In this document: positions 35,870 through 43,996 of the stretch, in pieces | Layout of the letters: every line of letters starts with the position of its first letter | How positions within the stretch are numbered: position 1 is the first letter of the stretch | Assembly (NCBI GenBank): GCA_045110675.1 | Contig: JBGCGJ010000006.1 | Location: forward strand, 186,001-250,000 | DNA from: JBALVT01 sp045110675 | GTDB lineage: Bacteria; Pseudomonadota; Gammaproteobacteria; Pseudomonadales; Halieaceae | Direction of reading: 5' to 3' | DNA: 64,000 nt | The notes under the pieces: generated by a model | Seen by the model: the letters and a program-made list of their open reading frames with translations, nothing else | What the model was told of the DNA's origin: nothing | Databases searched by the model: none | Program-made: the position numbers and the translations under genes

Positions 35870-38290
35870 TTAGTGACCGATCGGATGCGAGATGACAGCG
35901 TCACTTACCGGGTTCATTGAGGTAACTCTATCGCCATCAGCCTGAGGCAGGTCTTCTGCCAAGTCATTTTCGCTACTACTAGCTATACGGAAACACTTAT
36001 TCGTCAATTCACGTATGCTGCCGAGATCAGCTGTCTCTGGATTTTTGTATGAGCTGACCAAATCCGGAAGGGCGCGAATAACCTCTTCAACCGCACCTTG
36101 AACATTATCGGTGGGTGCCAGATCCCCATCCAAAACTCGATCGAGCATATCCTGAGCCGCCCAACCGAGCTCTCCCAGAACATTAGCGCCAACAGCTCTG
36201 CCATTTCCCTTGAAGGTATGGAAGTGTCTTCTAATATCGCGAAGGTGCTCGTTGGGCTCTGGGTCCAGCGACCACACACTCAGCAACTGACTAAGCTCGC
36301 CGATAATTTCCTCAGACTCTTCCATAAACACTTCTCGAAACTCGGGTGGAATATCTGTGTCCTGTACATAATTGGATTTCTCCAGCTCTGCGGGAACAAC
36401 CACATCGGCACCAGATGATAATTTCTGAGCCCATTCGCCTAACTCTTCAGCTTGCTGTTCAGCAAACGCCAACATGTGTGAGGTGTCATCCAGAGGATCA
36501 ATCAGTGATCGCTGCAGATGAAGTTCTATCTGGGCAAACACGTCAGCGAAGCAGCGGAATGCAACATCTTCTCTCACGCTTCCTGCCTTGCTGGCAGCCG
36601 ATAACCAGTTGTGACATTGCTCAATAAGTGTCGCCTCACGCTCCATGCCTGCAAAACCAAGTGCACCTACAATTTCGGATAACAGATCGAGAGAATCGCG
36701 AATTGCCTGGCGCTCGGGTGTACCATTGAGATTGTTCAGGAACTCCAGAGCCAGGGAGTAAAGCTCTTCTATATTCCCCTCGCCATTGTCAGAAGCCTGA
36801 ACCGCTTGTCGCAATTCTGTGTGGCCTTGATCGGACTTGTTAAGATAACGGTGTAAGGCGGAAGTAAGCCTAAAGGCGCTATCCATCCCTGAGGGCTTCT
36901 CGGCAAGTGCCGCAGCCAAAGCCTTGCGACGCAAAATCTCGTGCAAAGAATTCTCGACCATGGACATTTGTGTAAATGTTGCAGAGACCACGCTCTCTCG
37001 AAGCTCGAATTCACGACTTGAGAAAGAACTGCACACACCGTGCTCTAGCTTGTATTCGACATCGAGCTTGACGTCGACAATGCCGCGAACAATTTCGGAC
37101 GCTACTTTCTCCGCTTTTTGCGAATCTTCGCTGTAAGCACCAGAGTAAAGTTTCTTCAATTTTCCATACACAGACTCCAAGGAGTCCACATGCGCCAACT
37201 GACCTGCGGCGCTAAGGCGTTGCTGTGCACGTTCAATACCCTCCAATGCCATAGATTCGGCTGGTTCTTGTCCGTCTTTCGCGGCCTTAAGAAGATCATT
37301 GGATGTAATGTAATCAGCGGCACCATTTAATTGGCCCAGCGCGCCGTCCAACGCAGTTACCAGCGCATCCATATGCACCAGGCCACGACGGGACTCTTCG
37401 ATCGTATTGTCAGTAACGCCAAACACTTCACGAATGTTGGCTATATGTACGGGCTTCGACTGGCAGGATGCAATGTAGTAAAGCATCTGTTGTAAGTAGC
37501 TATCGTAATCGATGCTAGTATCAACTTCGCTGCCATTTTCCCTCGCATACTTGATAATAAATGCGCCGGTCTTGAAAACCTGTGCAACACATTCGTCGGG
37601 AACAATCAGACCACCTGCTATGCCTTCACACAGACCTACCTGAACCATCCAGAATCTTTCAGGGGGCGTTCCGGCAAACAAAGTCTGCATTTTGCGAGAA
37701 ATTCGCGCCACAATTTTCATGCTTTCGCGCACATTGCGCTTGCGAAGAGCGGACTTTGCCATCTCCAGGTATAGCGCCAGCATAACGTTCGCACGACTTT
37801 TTATTTCATCGTCAGATGCAGGGATTCCAGCAGGAGATATTCCGGTTGTCTCGTCTACATCCATGTGGAAGAAAAATGCCGCTGGACGGGGACGTTCACC
37901 TACCCAGCGACGTAAATCATTCACATACTGCTCAAGCCCACGACCGGTATCGACACGATCGTTTTGCACGTGAGCGAGATAAGCAGGCAAGACTTTCAGT
38001 GCCTGCATAAGGCCACCCATTGTCAGCTTGCGACGCTCACCATTAATGCTGTCTTTGTAAAGGGCATTTAAGCTACGCTCCATTTCAATCGTCAGCATCT
38101 CACCTTTCTTTACGCCCAGCGCACGCAAAGTGGAGGTAATCTGATGGACTGCCCACATACACTGCAAAAGAGGTTTCTTCTGGCTGGTATCTTTACTGAA
38201 TTCAATCAGTGAGGTCTCAGCGTTTTCAGCTTGTTTGTTCATCAAGCCAATGACCCACTTGAGAGAAACAATATCGGTTTTGGTAGTCAC
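35870..38290 (-). CDS. ChpA-like Hpt protein, N-terminal half
   Basis: 806 aa without kinase domain. The N-terminus (SLKWVIGLMNKQAENAETSL, WAVHQITSTLRALG) resembles the N-terminal region of Pseudomonas ChpA. The middle is a long helical repeat region that may be degenerate Hpt modules. One clear Hpt domain lies at about 650-750 with H691 in HFHTFKGNGRAVG. Probably receives phosphate from, or docks to, the kinase encoded 41 bases downstream. Starts three bases after the pilK stop. See the finding on the split gene. Confidence 0.85.
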   Translation of the reverse strand: MTTKTDIVSLKWVIGLMNKQAENAETSLIEFSKDTSQKKPLLQCMWAVHQITSTLRALGVKKGEMLTIEMERSLNALYKDSINGERRKLTMGGLMQALKVLPAYLAHVQNDRVDTGRGLEQYVNDLRRWVGERPRPAAFFFHMDVDETTGISPAGIPASDDEIKSRANVMLALYLEMAKSALRKRNVRESMKIVARISRKMQTLFAGTPPERFWMVQVGLCEGIAGGLIVPDECVAQVFKTGAFIIKYARENGSEVDTSIDYDSYLQQMLYYIASCQSKPVHIANIREVFGVTDNTIEESRRGLVHMDALVTALDGALGQLNGAADYITSNDLLKAAKDGQEPAESMALEGIERAQQRLSAAGQLAHVDSLESVYGKLKKLYSGAYSEDSQKAEKVASEIVRGIVDVKLDVEYKLEHGVCSSFSSREFELRESVVSATFTQMSMVENSLHEILRRKALAAALAEKPSGMDSAFRLTSALHRYLNKSDQGHTELRQAVQASDNGEGNIEELYSLALEFLNNLNGTPERQAIRDSLDLLSEIVGALGFAGMEREATLIEQCHNWLSAASKAGSVREDVAFRCFADVFAQIELHLQRSLIDPLDDTSHMLAFAEQQAEELGEWAQKLSSGADVVVPAELEKSNYVQDTDIPPEFREVFMEESEEIIGELSQLLSVWSLDPEPNEHLRDIRRHFHTFKGNGRAVGANVLGELGWAAQDMLDRVLDGDLAPTDNVQGAVEEVIRALPDLVSSYKNPETADLGSIRELTNKCFRIASSSENDLAEDLPQADGDRVTSMNPVSDAVISHPIGH

Positions 38291-38293
38291 GAG

Positions 38294-39148
38294 TTAAACC
38301 TCCAGTTTTGTATAAGCACATACACCCGGCCAACCGGCTCGGTGCATTTTCGAATGAGTCCAACGAACGTCTTCACCAGCACCCAGTACCAATAGGCCAC
38401 CTGTTTTTAGGCGATCTACCAGCTGATCGATTATTCGATGTTGCATATCGTGTTCAAAATAAATTAGTACGTTTTGACAAAAAATTACGTCAAAGTCCGC
38501 GAAGGGCGCGCTACTCACATGCATTAAATTGCTGTGAAAGAAATGTGTTCTGGCAAGTATCCCGTCACAGATCGCCCACTCATCATCGGCCACTTTGCTA
38601 ACAAAAGGATGACGGTAGCTGACTGGAATAGTCTGAATATCAGATTCGGCGTAGCGACCGGTTTGCGCTTTATTTATAGCGTTAAAACTCATGTCAGTTC
38701 CAATACCGTGCCATTCAAACCAAGGTGCGTGTTGAGCGAAAATCTTCTCCACCACCATCGCCATCGAATACAGTTCCTGACCCGTAGCGCATCCTGCACT
38801 CCAGAACGAAAACTCTTCATCAACTGTATTGCTGCCGATTTTTTCTTCTACATATCCATCCAAGCCTTGTAGCGCTTCAACTTGCCTGAAAAAACGGGTC
38901 TCCTTGACCGTGAGCAAATCGATCAGTGCTAGCCATTCCGCTCTCGCATTCAAGCTGTCGTCAAATATTGCCATGTAGCTACTTATGCTATCCAGACCAA
39001 GAGTCGCCATCCGACCGCGCACGTTACTTTCGATCACGGTCTGTGGGCTTTCAATCTTAATACCGGCGTGCAGTTGCAATTGATCCATCAAAGTGACGAA
39101 CTGCTTGCCGGTAATCGGTTGATAACGTTGTGTAGCTAAGTGACTCAT
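38294..39148 (-). CDS. pilK: CheR-type chemoreceptor methyltransferase (PilK)
   Basis: 284-aa SAM-dependent glutamate methyltransferase for the PilJ receptor. An N-terminal helical CheR domain (15-90) ends with LTVKETRFFR, then the Rossmann domain with SAGCATGQELYSMAM near 113, GTDMSFNAINKA and CQNVLIYF near 224. Overlaps the pilJ stop by four bases (ATGA). Opposing enzyme to the ChpB-like methylesterase in the same locus. Confidence 0.92.
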   Translation of the reverse strand: MSHLATQRYQPITGKQFVTLMDQLQLHAGIKIESPQTVIESNVRGRMATLGLDSISSYMAIFDDSLNARAEWLALIDLLTVKETRFFRQVEALQGLDGYVEEKIGSNTVDEEFSFWSAGCATGQELYSMAMVVEKIFAQHAPWFEWHGIGTDMSFNAINKAQTGRYAESDIQTIPVSYRHPFVSKVADDEWAICDGILARTHFFHSNLMHVSSAPFADFDVIFCQNVLIYFEHDMQHRIIDQLVDRLKTGGLLVLGAGEDVRWTHSKMHRAGWPGVCAYTKLEV

Positions 39149-41241
39149 ACTGACAATCGATCCTCGTGGTCAGCTTCCAAAGCGCTCATCTCATCTTCAC
39201 CGTAAATTCGAGTGGCGTCTTGGAGACTCTCCAGCGAATCCAACTCATCAGGTGCTGAGTAAGATTGAATATCTTCGTCCTCAATACGGAACTGGCTAAG
39301 GTTTTCGGCCACATCACGCATGGATTTTTTAAGATTGCTTACGCCAACCTGGGTGTATTCGCTGTACTCACTAATATCAAGGTTGCGCTCGCTAATTCTG
39401 GACATAGAACTATTCATGTGCAGCGCACTGTTCGCCGACTGTCCAGCCGCGTCATCCACTGAGGTAATAATGGACGTGATCGCAGAAGATCCTTCGTTGA
39501 TTTCCTCAAGCGAGCTATCCAACCTTTCGATGTATTCCAAAATGGTTACAACGGTACCCACTGTGTTTTCCATACTGCCCAGGTTTTCCGCTGACATGTT
39601 CTGCAGCATGCGAACCTCAGAAATAATTTTGCGACCTTCTTCCTCAGCTTCACGAAGCAAGTCACCAATCGCCTCGGCAATTCCCAGGAAGGGTCTTCCA
39701 TATTCACCGGCTTTCTCGGCCTCAATTCGAGTGTTGATCGCAACAACCGAGATCTTGGTGTTGAGAGACTGAATATACTCAGCAGCAGTTGTTACCGACT
39801 GAATGAGCTCACCCTGTCGTTTTGCAGACTTCGAAGTTTCCTGTACGGATTCTCGTACGTCGGCAGATGCTTTAGACATATCCTTAGTGAGCTCGTAGCC
39901 GCGGGCGACCTGCTTTCGGTTTTGCTCGGTGGTTTTTGCCGCTTCTACAGTAGAGCTCTTAATCTCTTCACTGGTTCTCACCATTTCCGTAGCGGCGGTT
40001 GTTGAATCAACAACCGAACGAGTCAGCTGCTTACCTTTATCTACCTGACCAAGAGCGGTTTCACCGATCTTGTCAATTTCTTTCACAGACACTTCAAACG
40101 GAGTGCGAATATTGCGAATCAGTTCTCGCTGACGCTCTGTTGAAGCATTAATCTCTCTCGCAATATCACGAGTAACGCTATTGTCCTCTGGTACTTGAAC
40201 TGTAAGGTCACCCTCAGCAATCTTAACCAGCGCCCCATTAATATCGGCAACACCAGACTCGGTGTACAAAACCTGCCGTCTTTGGCCTCGATACATAACG
40301 ATAAGCAAACCAACTGCCAACAGGGCAGGTGCGCCAAACAACGCCATCAAAGTACCTCGGTCAAACAATCGGGCGTTGGTTAGTTTGTCGATAGCGGGTA
40401 ACAGGGCCAGTACGGTATCGGAAAGCTTGGCGCTTGAGTCAACGATAGACTGACGAGCTGCAGCAGCCTCACGAAGCTCTGGTGAAGCAGAAGCGATCTG
40501 GTCGATAGAAGTCGATACTACTGAAAACAGCTCCGACGCTTTATCAATAGAAGCGATCGCATCCGCATCCCTCAATCGAGTGACGCCCATGACTGTATTA
40601 CCCTGCTTCAATGCCTCAACAATGCGCACGAAACTAGCAGCATCGATTCGGAACTCATCGGCAGCGCCCTGGCTTTCTTCGTTTCCTGCCAGGATCTTGT
40701 CGATGTTTCTGGCGATTCGCTCAGTCAGCCAAAGCGTTTTCTGCGCAGCAGCGACAGTACCGGCGGAAACTCGCTCATCGCGAAGAATATCTACCACGGC
40801 GGCGAATTCACCCTGCACTGGTCGAATATTCCCCTCAAGTTCGTTTGATACACCGTGCAAAAATGCAATTCGGGGAGCCGTCGCAATCAATGTCTGTGCT
40901 GCCTGTTCAATCGGTTTCCAGCGCTTTGAAATATCCATAGCCTCCGCTTCCAGCCCGATGCTACTAAGCTGTTTAAGGAGAATATTGAAATTCTCAATAT
41001 CGGCATTCAGGTCCGCAGCAATCGATATATCACCACTGTTGGTATCACGTGCCTTAACAACCACCTCTTGAGAAAGAAGCCGCATGTCATTTGCAATCAA
41101 GCGGTATTCGCCTTCCTGACCAGCCTCTTGTTGAATCATGACAAAGGTGTAAACCACTCCGCCAAGACACGCCAAAATACCCACGGTAATCGCTTTAACC
41201 CAGAAAGCAGATGTACCACCACTTCTATTTACGTTATTCAT
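39145..41241 (-). CDS. pilJ: Type IV pilus chemoreceptor PilJ
   Basis: 698-aa methyl-accepting protein. Membrane helices at about 14-36 and 297-317 enclose a periplasmic helical sensor (40-290) with two PilJ-like repeats. A HAMP-like segment (about 330-370) and a long coiled-coil signalling domain follow. The hairpin tip at 493-530 reads INTRIEAEKAGEYGRPFLG, retaining IEA-x-x-AGE-x-GR-x-F but lacking the usual QTNLLALNAA. The acidic C-terminus may tether PilK or ChpB. Overlaps pilI by four bases. Confidence 0.9.
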   Translation of the reverse strand: MNNVNRSGGTSAFWVKAITVGILACLGGVVYTFVMIQQEAGQEGEYRLIANDMRLLSQEVVVKARDTNSGDISIAADLNADIENFNILLKQLSSIGLEAEAMDISKRWKPIEQAAQTLIATAPRIAFLHGVSNELEGNIRPVQGEFAAVVDILRDERVSAGTVAAAQKTLWLTERIARNIDKILAGNEESQGAADEFRIDAASFVRIVEALKQGNTVMGVTRLRDADAIASIDKASELFSVVSTSIDQIASASPELREAAAARQSIVDSSAKLSDTVLALLPAIDKLTNARLFDRGTLMALFGAPALLAVGLLIVMYRGQRRQVLYTESGVADINGALVKIAEGDLTVQVPEDNSVTRDIAREINASTERQRELIRNIRTPFEVSVKEIDKIGETALGQVDKGKQLTRSVVDSTTAATEMVRTSEEIKSSTVEAAKTTEQNRKQVARGYELTKDMSKASADVRESVQETSKSAKRQGELIQSVTTAAEYIQSLNTKISVVAINTRIEAEKAGEYGRPFLGIAEAIGDLLREAEEEGRKIISEVRMLQNMSAENLGSMENTVGTVVTILEYIERLDSSLEEINEGSSAITSIITSVDDAAGQSANSALHMNSSMSRISERNLDISEYSEYTQVGVSNLKKSMRDVAENLSQFRIEDEDIQSYSAPDELDSLESLQDATRIYGEDEMSALEADHEDRLSV

Positions 41242-41801
41242 CGGTCTAGTTCCTCGGTTGAATCACCTTCTATCACTGAAGCGTTTAGAAAATCACTATC
41301 AGCAATTAATTTGTCTATATCTAACACTGCCAATACTTTGTCGTCCCGATAAAAGCCGCCTAAGGTAAGGTCGGCAAAACTTGAATCGACGACGCAATTC
41401 ATATCCCGCTGTTCAATCGGAAATTTCAGATCGCGCTCTACTGCACTGATCGTCATACCAAAATTGAAACCTGAGCGGCGGACAACCATGCAATACTCGC
41501 GAGGGCGTCCTGAATAAGGAGTCTTACGGAAGAAAGCATCACCACTGAAAATCGGCAGCAAGCTTCCCTTGTGTGTTGCAATGCCCATCACCCAGGGTTT
41601 TGTTCCCGGGATCTTTGTGACGTTGGGCGTCTCAATAATCTCATCGATGTCCCCTTCACCCACCAGTAATTGCACTCCCGCAATACTGAGTGAAGTGCCA
41701 CCCCACATCATTGTGGTATTTTCTGGCTCTGGCGGCGTGATGGCTTCACGCACGTAAATGCGTTCCAGCAGATGCAAAGATTGAAGAGCGGTAACGGCCA
41801 T
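41238..41801 (-). CDS. pilI: CheW-like adaptor PilI
   Basis: 187-aa CheW domain adaptor linking PilJ to the ChpA kinase. Seen: GVQLLVGEGDIDEIIETPNVTKIPGTKPWVMGIATHKGSLLPIF is the CheW core (positions about 42-85, quoted in part), and a later FGMTISAVERDL strand. Sits between pilG and pilJ as in Pseudomonas, two bases after pilG. Confidence 0.88.
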   Translation of the reverse strand: MAVTALQSLHLLERIYVREAITPPEPENTTMMWGGTSLSIAGVQLLVGEGDIDEIIETPNVTKIPGTKPWVMGIATHKGSLLPIFSGDAFFRKTPYSGRPREYCMVVRRSGFNFGMTISAVERDLKFPIEQRDMNCVVDSSFADLTLGGFYRDDKVLAVLDIDKLIADSDFLNASVIEGDSTEELDR

Positions 41802-41803
41802 GA

Positions 41804-42214
41804 CTACGCTGCCTTCCGCAGTTTCGTATGGTTGTAAATTAATTGGCGAAGCACATTTTCTGGCGGAATTTTTGTGACATGAGCTGTCGCACCCCTAGCC
41901 TGTCCTTTGGCAATATCAAATATGCCATCCGAAGAGGACAGCATTACAACCGGTGTGTCCTTTGTGCTCTCGGCATTTCGGATGAGCGTGCAGGTTTGAT
42001 ACCCATCGAGTTCTGGCATTGTTATGTCCAGAAAAATTATGTCAGGTTTAAATCGTCGCAACATTCCCAGTGCTTTGTAGCCGTCTTCGGCGCACTCCAC
42101 TTCGCATCCCATACTCTTTAAGGTATGGGACATCATCATTCGGATGGTTTTTGCATCATCCACGATCGCGACTTTTACGCCGCTAATATCAAACTCTTCG
42201 TTTCGTTCAGTCAT
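41804..42214 (-). CDS. pilG: CheY-like response regulator PilG
   Basis: 136-aa single receiver domain. Acidic pair D19-D20, phospho-acceptor D63 (FLDITMP), switch S93/S94 and K115. DGYQTCTLIRNAES and MLSSSDGIFDIAKG closely match Pseudomonas PilG. The conserved KPF after the lysine is KIP here. ATG at 42214 chosen because GAGG lies seven bases upstream; an ATG 15 bases earlier is less likely. No second regulator (PilH) follows. Confidence 0.9.
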   Translation of the reverse strand: MTERNEEFDISGVKVAIVDDAKTIRMMMSHTLKSMGCEVECAEDGYKALGMLRRFKPDIIFLDITMPELDGYQTCTLIRNAESTKDTPVVMLSSSDGIFDIAKGQARGATAHVTKIPPENVLRQLIYNHTKLRKAA

Positions 42215-42441
42215 TTTTGTCCTCGCCATATTTCCCGCTATGAACGGAATCCATCAATAAGTCACCATCACAGTATTTGTTTTGTGTGAAGGGGCTTCAA
42301 CAAAAAACTGGAGAAAAGTCGAGAAACACAGGTTTTATGCGGTTGTATTCAGTGTTTCGAACAACCACATTGGGATAAATGAGAACTACATCACAAAGTT
42401 ATGCTGTAAAAATGCAGAAGAAATTGTGTGAGGAAAAAAGA
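42215..42441. other. Intergenic region chpB-pilG
   Basis: 227 AT-rich bases, the largest gap inside the chemosensory locus, likely holding a promoter for pilGIJK-chpA-chpC. I could not place a convincing promoter or FliA-type site. Confidence 0.45.
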
Positions 42442-43380
42442 CTATTTTCCGTTTTGCGTTGGATCATAGAGCGCTTGTAGCGCTGCCGCGAGTTGCTCAG
42501 GAGCGCCTTGCACATCAACCAAACCCGTATTGAGTGCGGACTGGGGCATACTGTCACAGATCGAGCTTTGCAATGACTGGGACCAAATTCGCGTTCCGCT
42601 TTGATGAAGTAACCCCAGCGAGTTCGCTCCATCGTCACCCATTCCGCTGAAAATAATGACCCCTGCTGGTGACAAGTTAATACCGGAGAAAAGTGTGAAA
42701 AGCTGCTCAATATTCGGAGTATAGGGAGGATTCCAGGGAGATCCAGTGCTGGTAATATTACCAAATTCGTCGAAACGAATCTGGCACTGCGGCGGCACGA
42801 CAATGACTCGACCCGCCTCCACGGTATGTAAACCTACTCCTACCTCCATAGAAAATAGGGGGTTTTCGGCGGACAACTGCGCCAGCACCTGCTGATCCTG
42901 TACTGCAAAATGCTGTGCGTAAACAAAGCCGACCGGAGGTAGAGATTTAAAGGAGTTCAAAAAAGCCTGCACAGCTGATGGGGCGCCGGCCGATCCGACC
43001 AACAGCCACATGTCGTCGCTGCTAGAAAAATCAGAATCAGGCGTTCTAAGTTCGGAAAATGGTTTCTTGAACGCGATGTTGATTTGCAGCACCAAATCTG
43101 AAGACCATTGATAGAACTCTTTTCGCTGCCCGGCATTAGGTGCATTACTCGCGGGGAATAACAATTTTCCCGTTCCATAAAGCCAATCGAACACTTGATC
43201 TGAACTCGTATCGCTTACCCAAGCAGAAACTTTCGCGCTTTCTATGCGCTGGCGCGTAGCGAACTGTTCTATCTCCATCACGACTTCATAGCCCGCACGA
43301 ACCAGTACTTCCTTAAAAGCCGAGGCTATTGGCTCACTGGAAATTAGAACTCCAATGACCAGTGGCGGCGTTTTATTCAC
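42442..43380 (-). CDS. chpB: CheB-type methylesterase (ChpB-like)
   Basis: 312 aa. The C-terminal esterase domain (about 125-305) keeps a plausible catalytic triad: S130 (LLVGSAGAPS), H157 (AQHF) and D249 or D250 (SGMGDDGA). The N-terminal 110 residues occupy the receiver position but have no phospho-acceptor motif, so regulation by phosphorylation is unlikely. GTG start at 43380 overlaps the stop of the 201-aa gene by eight bases, so translation is coupled. In Pseudomonas chpB follows chpA; here it precedes pilG. Confidence 0.85.
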   Translation of the reverse strand: MNKTPPLVIGVLISSEPIASAFKEVLVRAGYEVVMEIEQFATRQRIESAKVSAWVSDTSSDQVFDWLYGTGKLLFPASNAPNAGQRKEFYQWSSDLVLQINIAFKKPFSELRTPDSDFSSSDDMWLLVGSAGAPSAVQAFLNSFKSLPPVGFVYAQHFAVQDQQVLAQLSAENPLFSMEVGVGLHTVEAGRVIVVPPQCQIRFDEFGNITSTGSPWNPPYTPNIEQLFTLFSGINLSPAGVIIFSGMGDDGANSLGLLHQSGTRIWSQSLQSSICDSMPQSALNTGLVDVQGAPEQLAAALQALYDPTQNGK

Positions 43381-43978
43381 TGGGAAAGAGATAGTTCTTA
43401 AAAGGTTCCATATGACCAGGCTGGAAATCACGCAGCTCATAGATATTGAATTTTTGCATCAGTGTTAGACAACGCTGAAACACCGCATCGGCCTGATAGG
43501 CAGAGGGAGGAATTCCATAGATGTCTGTGATTTGCGCAAAGATCATAGACGCGATATCTCTGCGAACCTGGTCCTGTCGATACATGGCGCTATCAACAGG
43601 AGATGAAACAATGGGCGAACCATAAACGAGGAAAGCTTCCCAGCGTCGCACATCATGACGACCGGGAAGTTGAGAAACCAAAAATTTCACGATATTTCTC
43701 AATTCCAGCGCGGAAGGCAGAATATCTTTCTGCAACCATTTTCTAACATCAGTCTCGCGCCATTCGCTATTAATGCCCAGCACGCTAATTACCCGACCTT
43801 CTATTTGAGGTGGCGCCGCCGCAGCCAGATCCCACAACATGTTCAACCGAGCCGAAAACCCCAGGCAAGGGGGTAGCTCCGTCTCCATTGTTTCCCGGTA
43901 TTCCCGTGCATACTCTTCTATGCTTTTAGTTTTTAGTCCCGGCGGATCCGAATCTACTTCGCGGTCATCTGCTGCCAT
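43373..43978 (-). CDS. Hypothetical protein in the Chp locus (201 aa)
   Basis: Not recognised. Soluble, acidic start, then a helical segment with faint resemblance to a helix-turn-helix repressor fold (FSARLNMLWDLAAAAP, VISVLGINSEWRETDVRKWL, LRNIVKFLVSQL), about 40-110. The C-terminal part (YGIPPSAYQADAVFQRCL) has no motif. It lies between the mosaic regulator and chpB, overlapping chpB by eight bases, so it is very likely co-expressed with the chemosensory genes. Confidence 0.7.
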   Translation of the reverse strand: MAADDREVDSDPPGLKTKSIEEYAREYRETMETELPPCLGFSARLNMLWDLAAAAPPQIEGRVISVLGINSEWRETDVRKWLQKDILPSALELRNIVKFLVSQLPGRHDVRRWEAFLVYGSPIVSSPVDSAMYRQDQVRRDIASMIFAQITDIYGIPPSAYQADAVFQRCLTLMQKFNIYELRDFQPGHMEPFKNYLFPSE

Positions 43979-43996
43979 CGTAGCCTCTGTTGCTGG

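Noticed and set aside
37966..37981. CACGTG core in the chpA N-terminal gene
   Set aside because: Flanks differ from parS at several positions on both sides.
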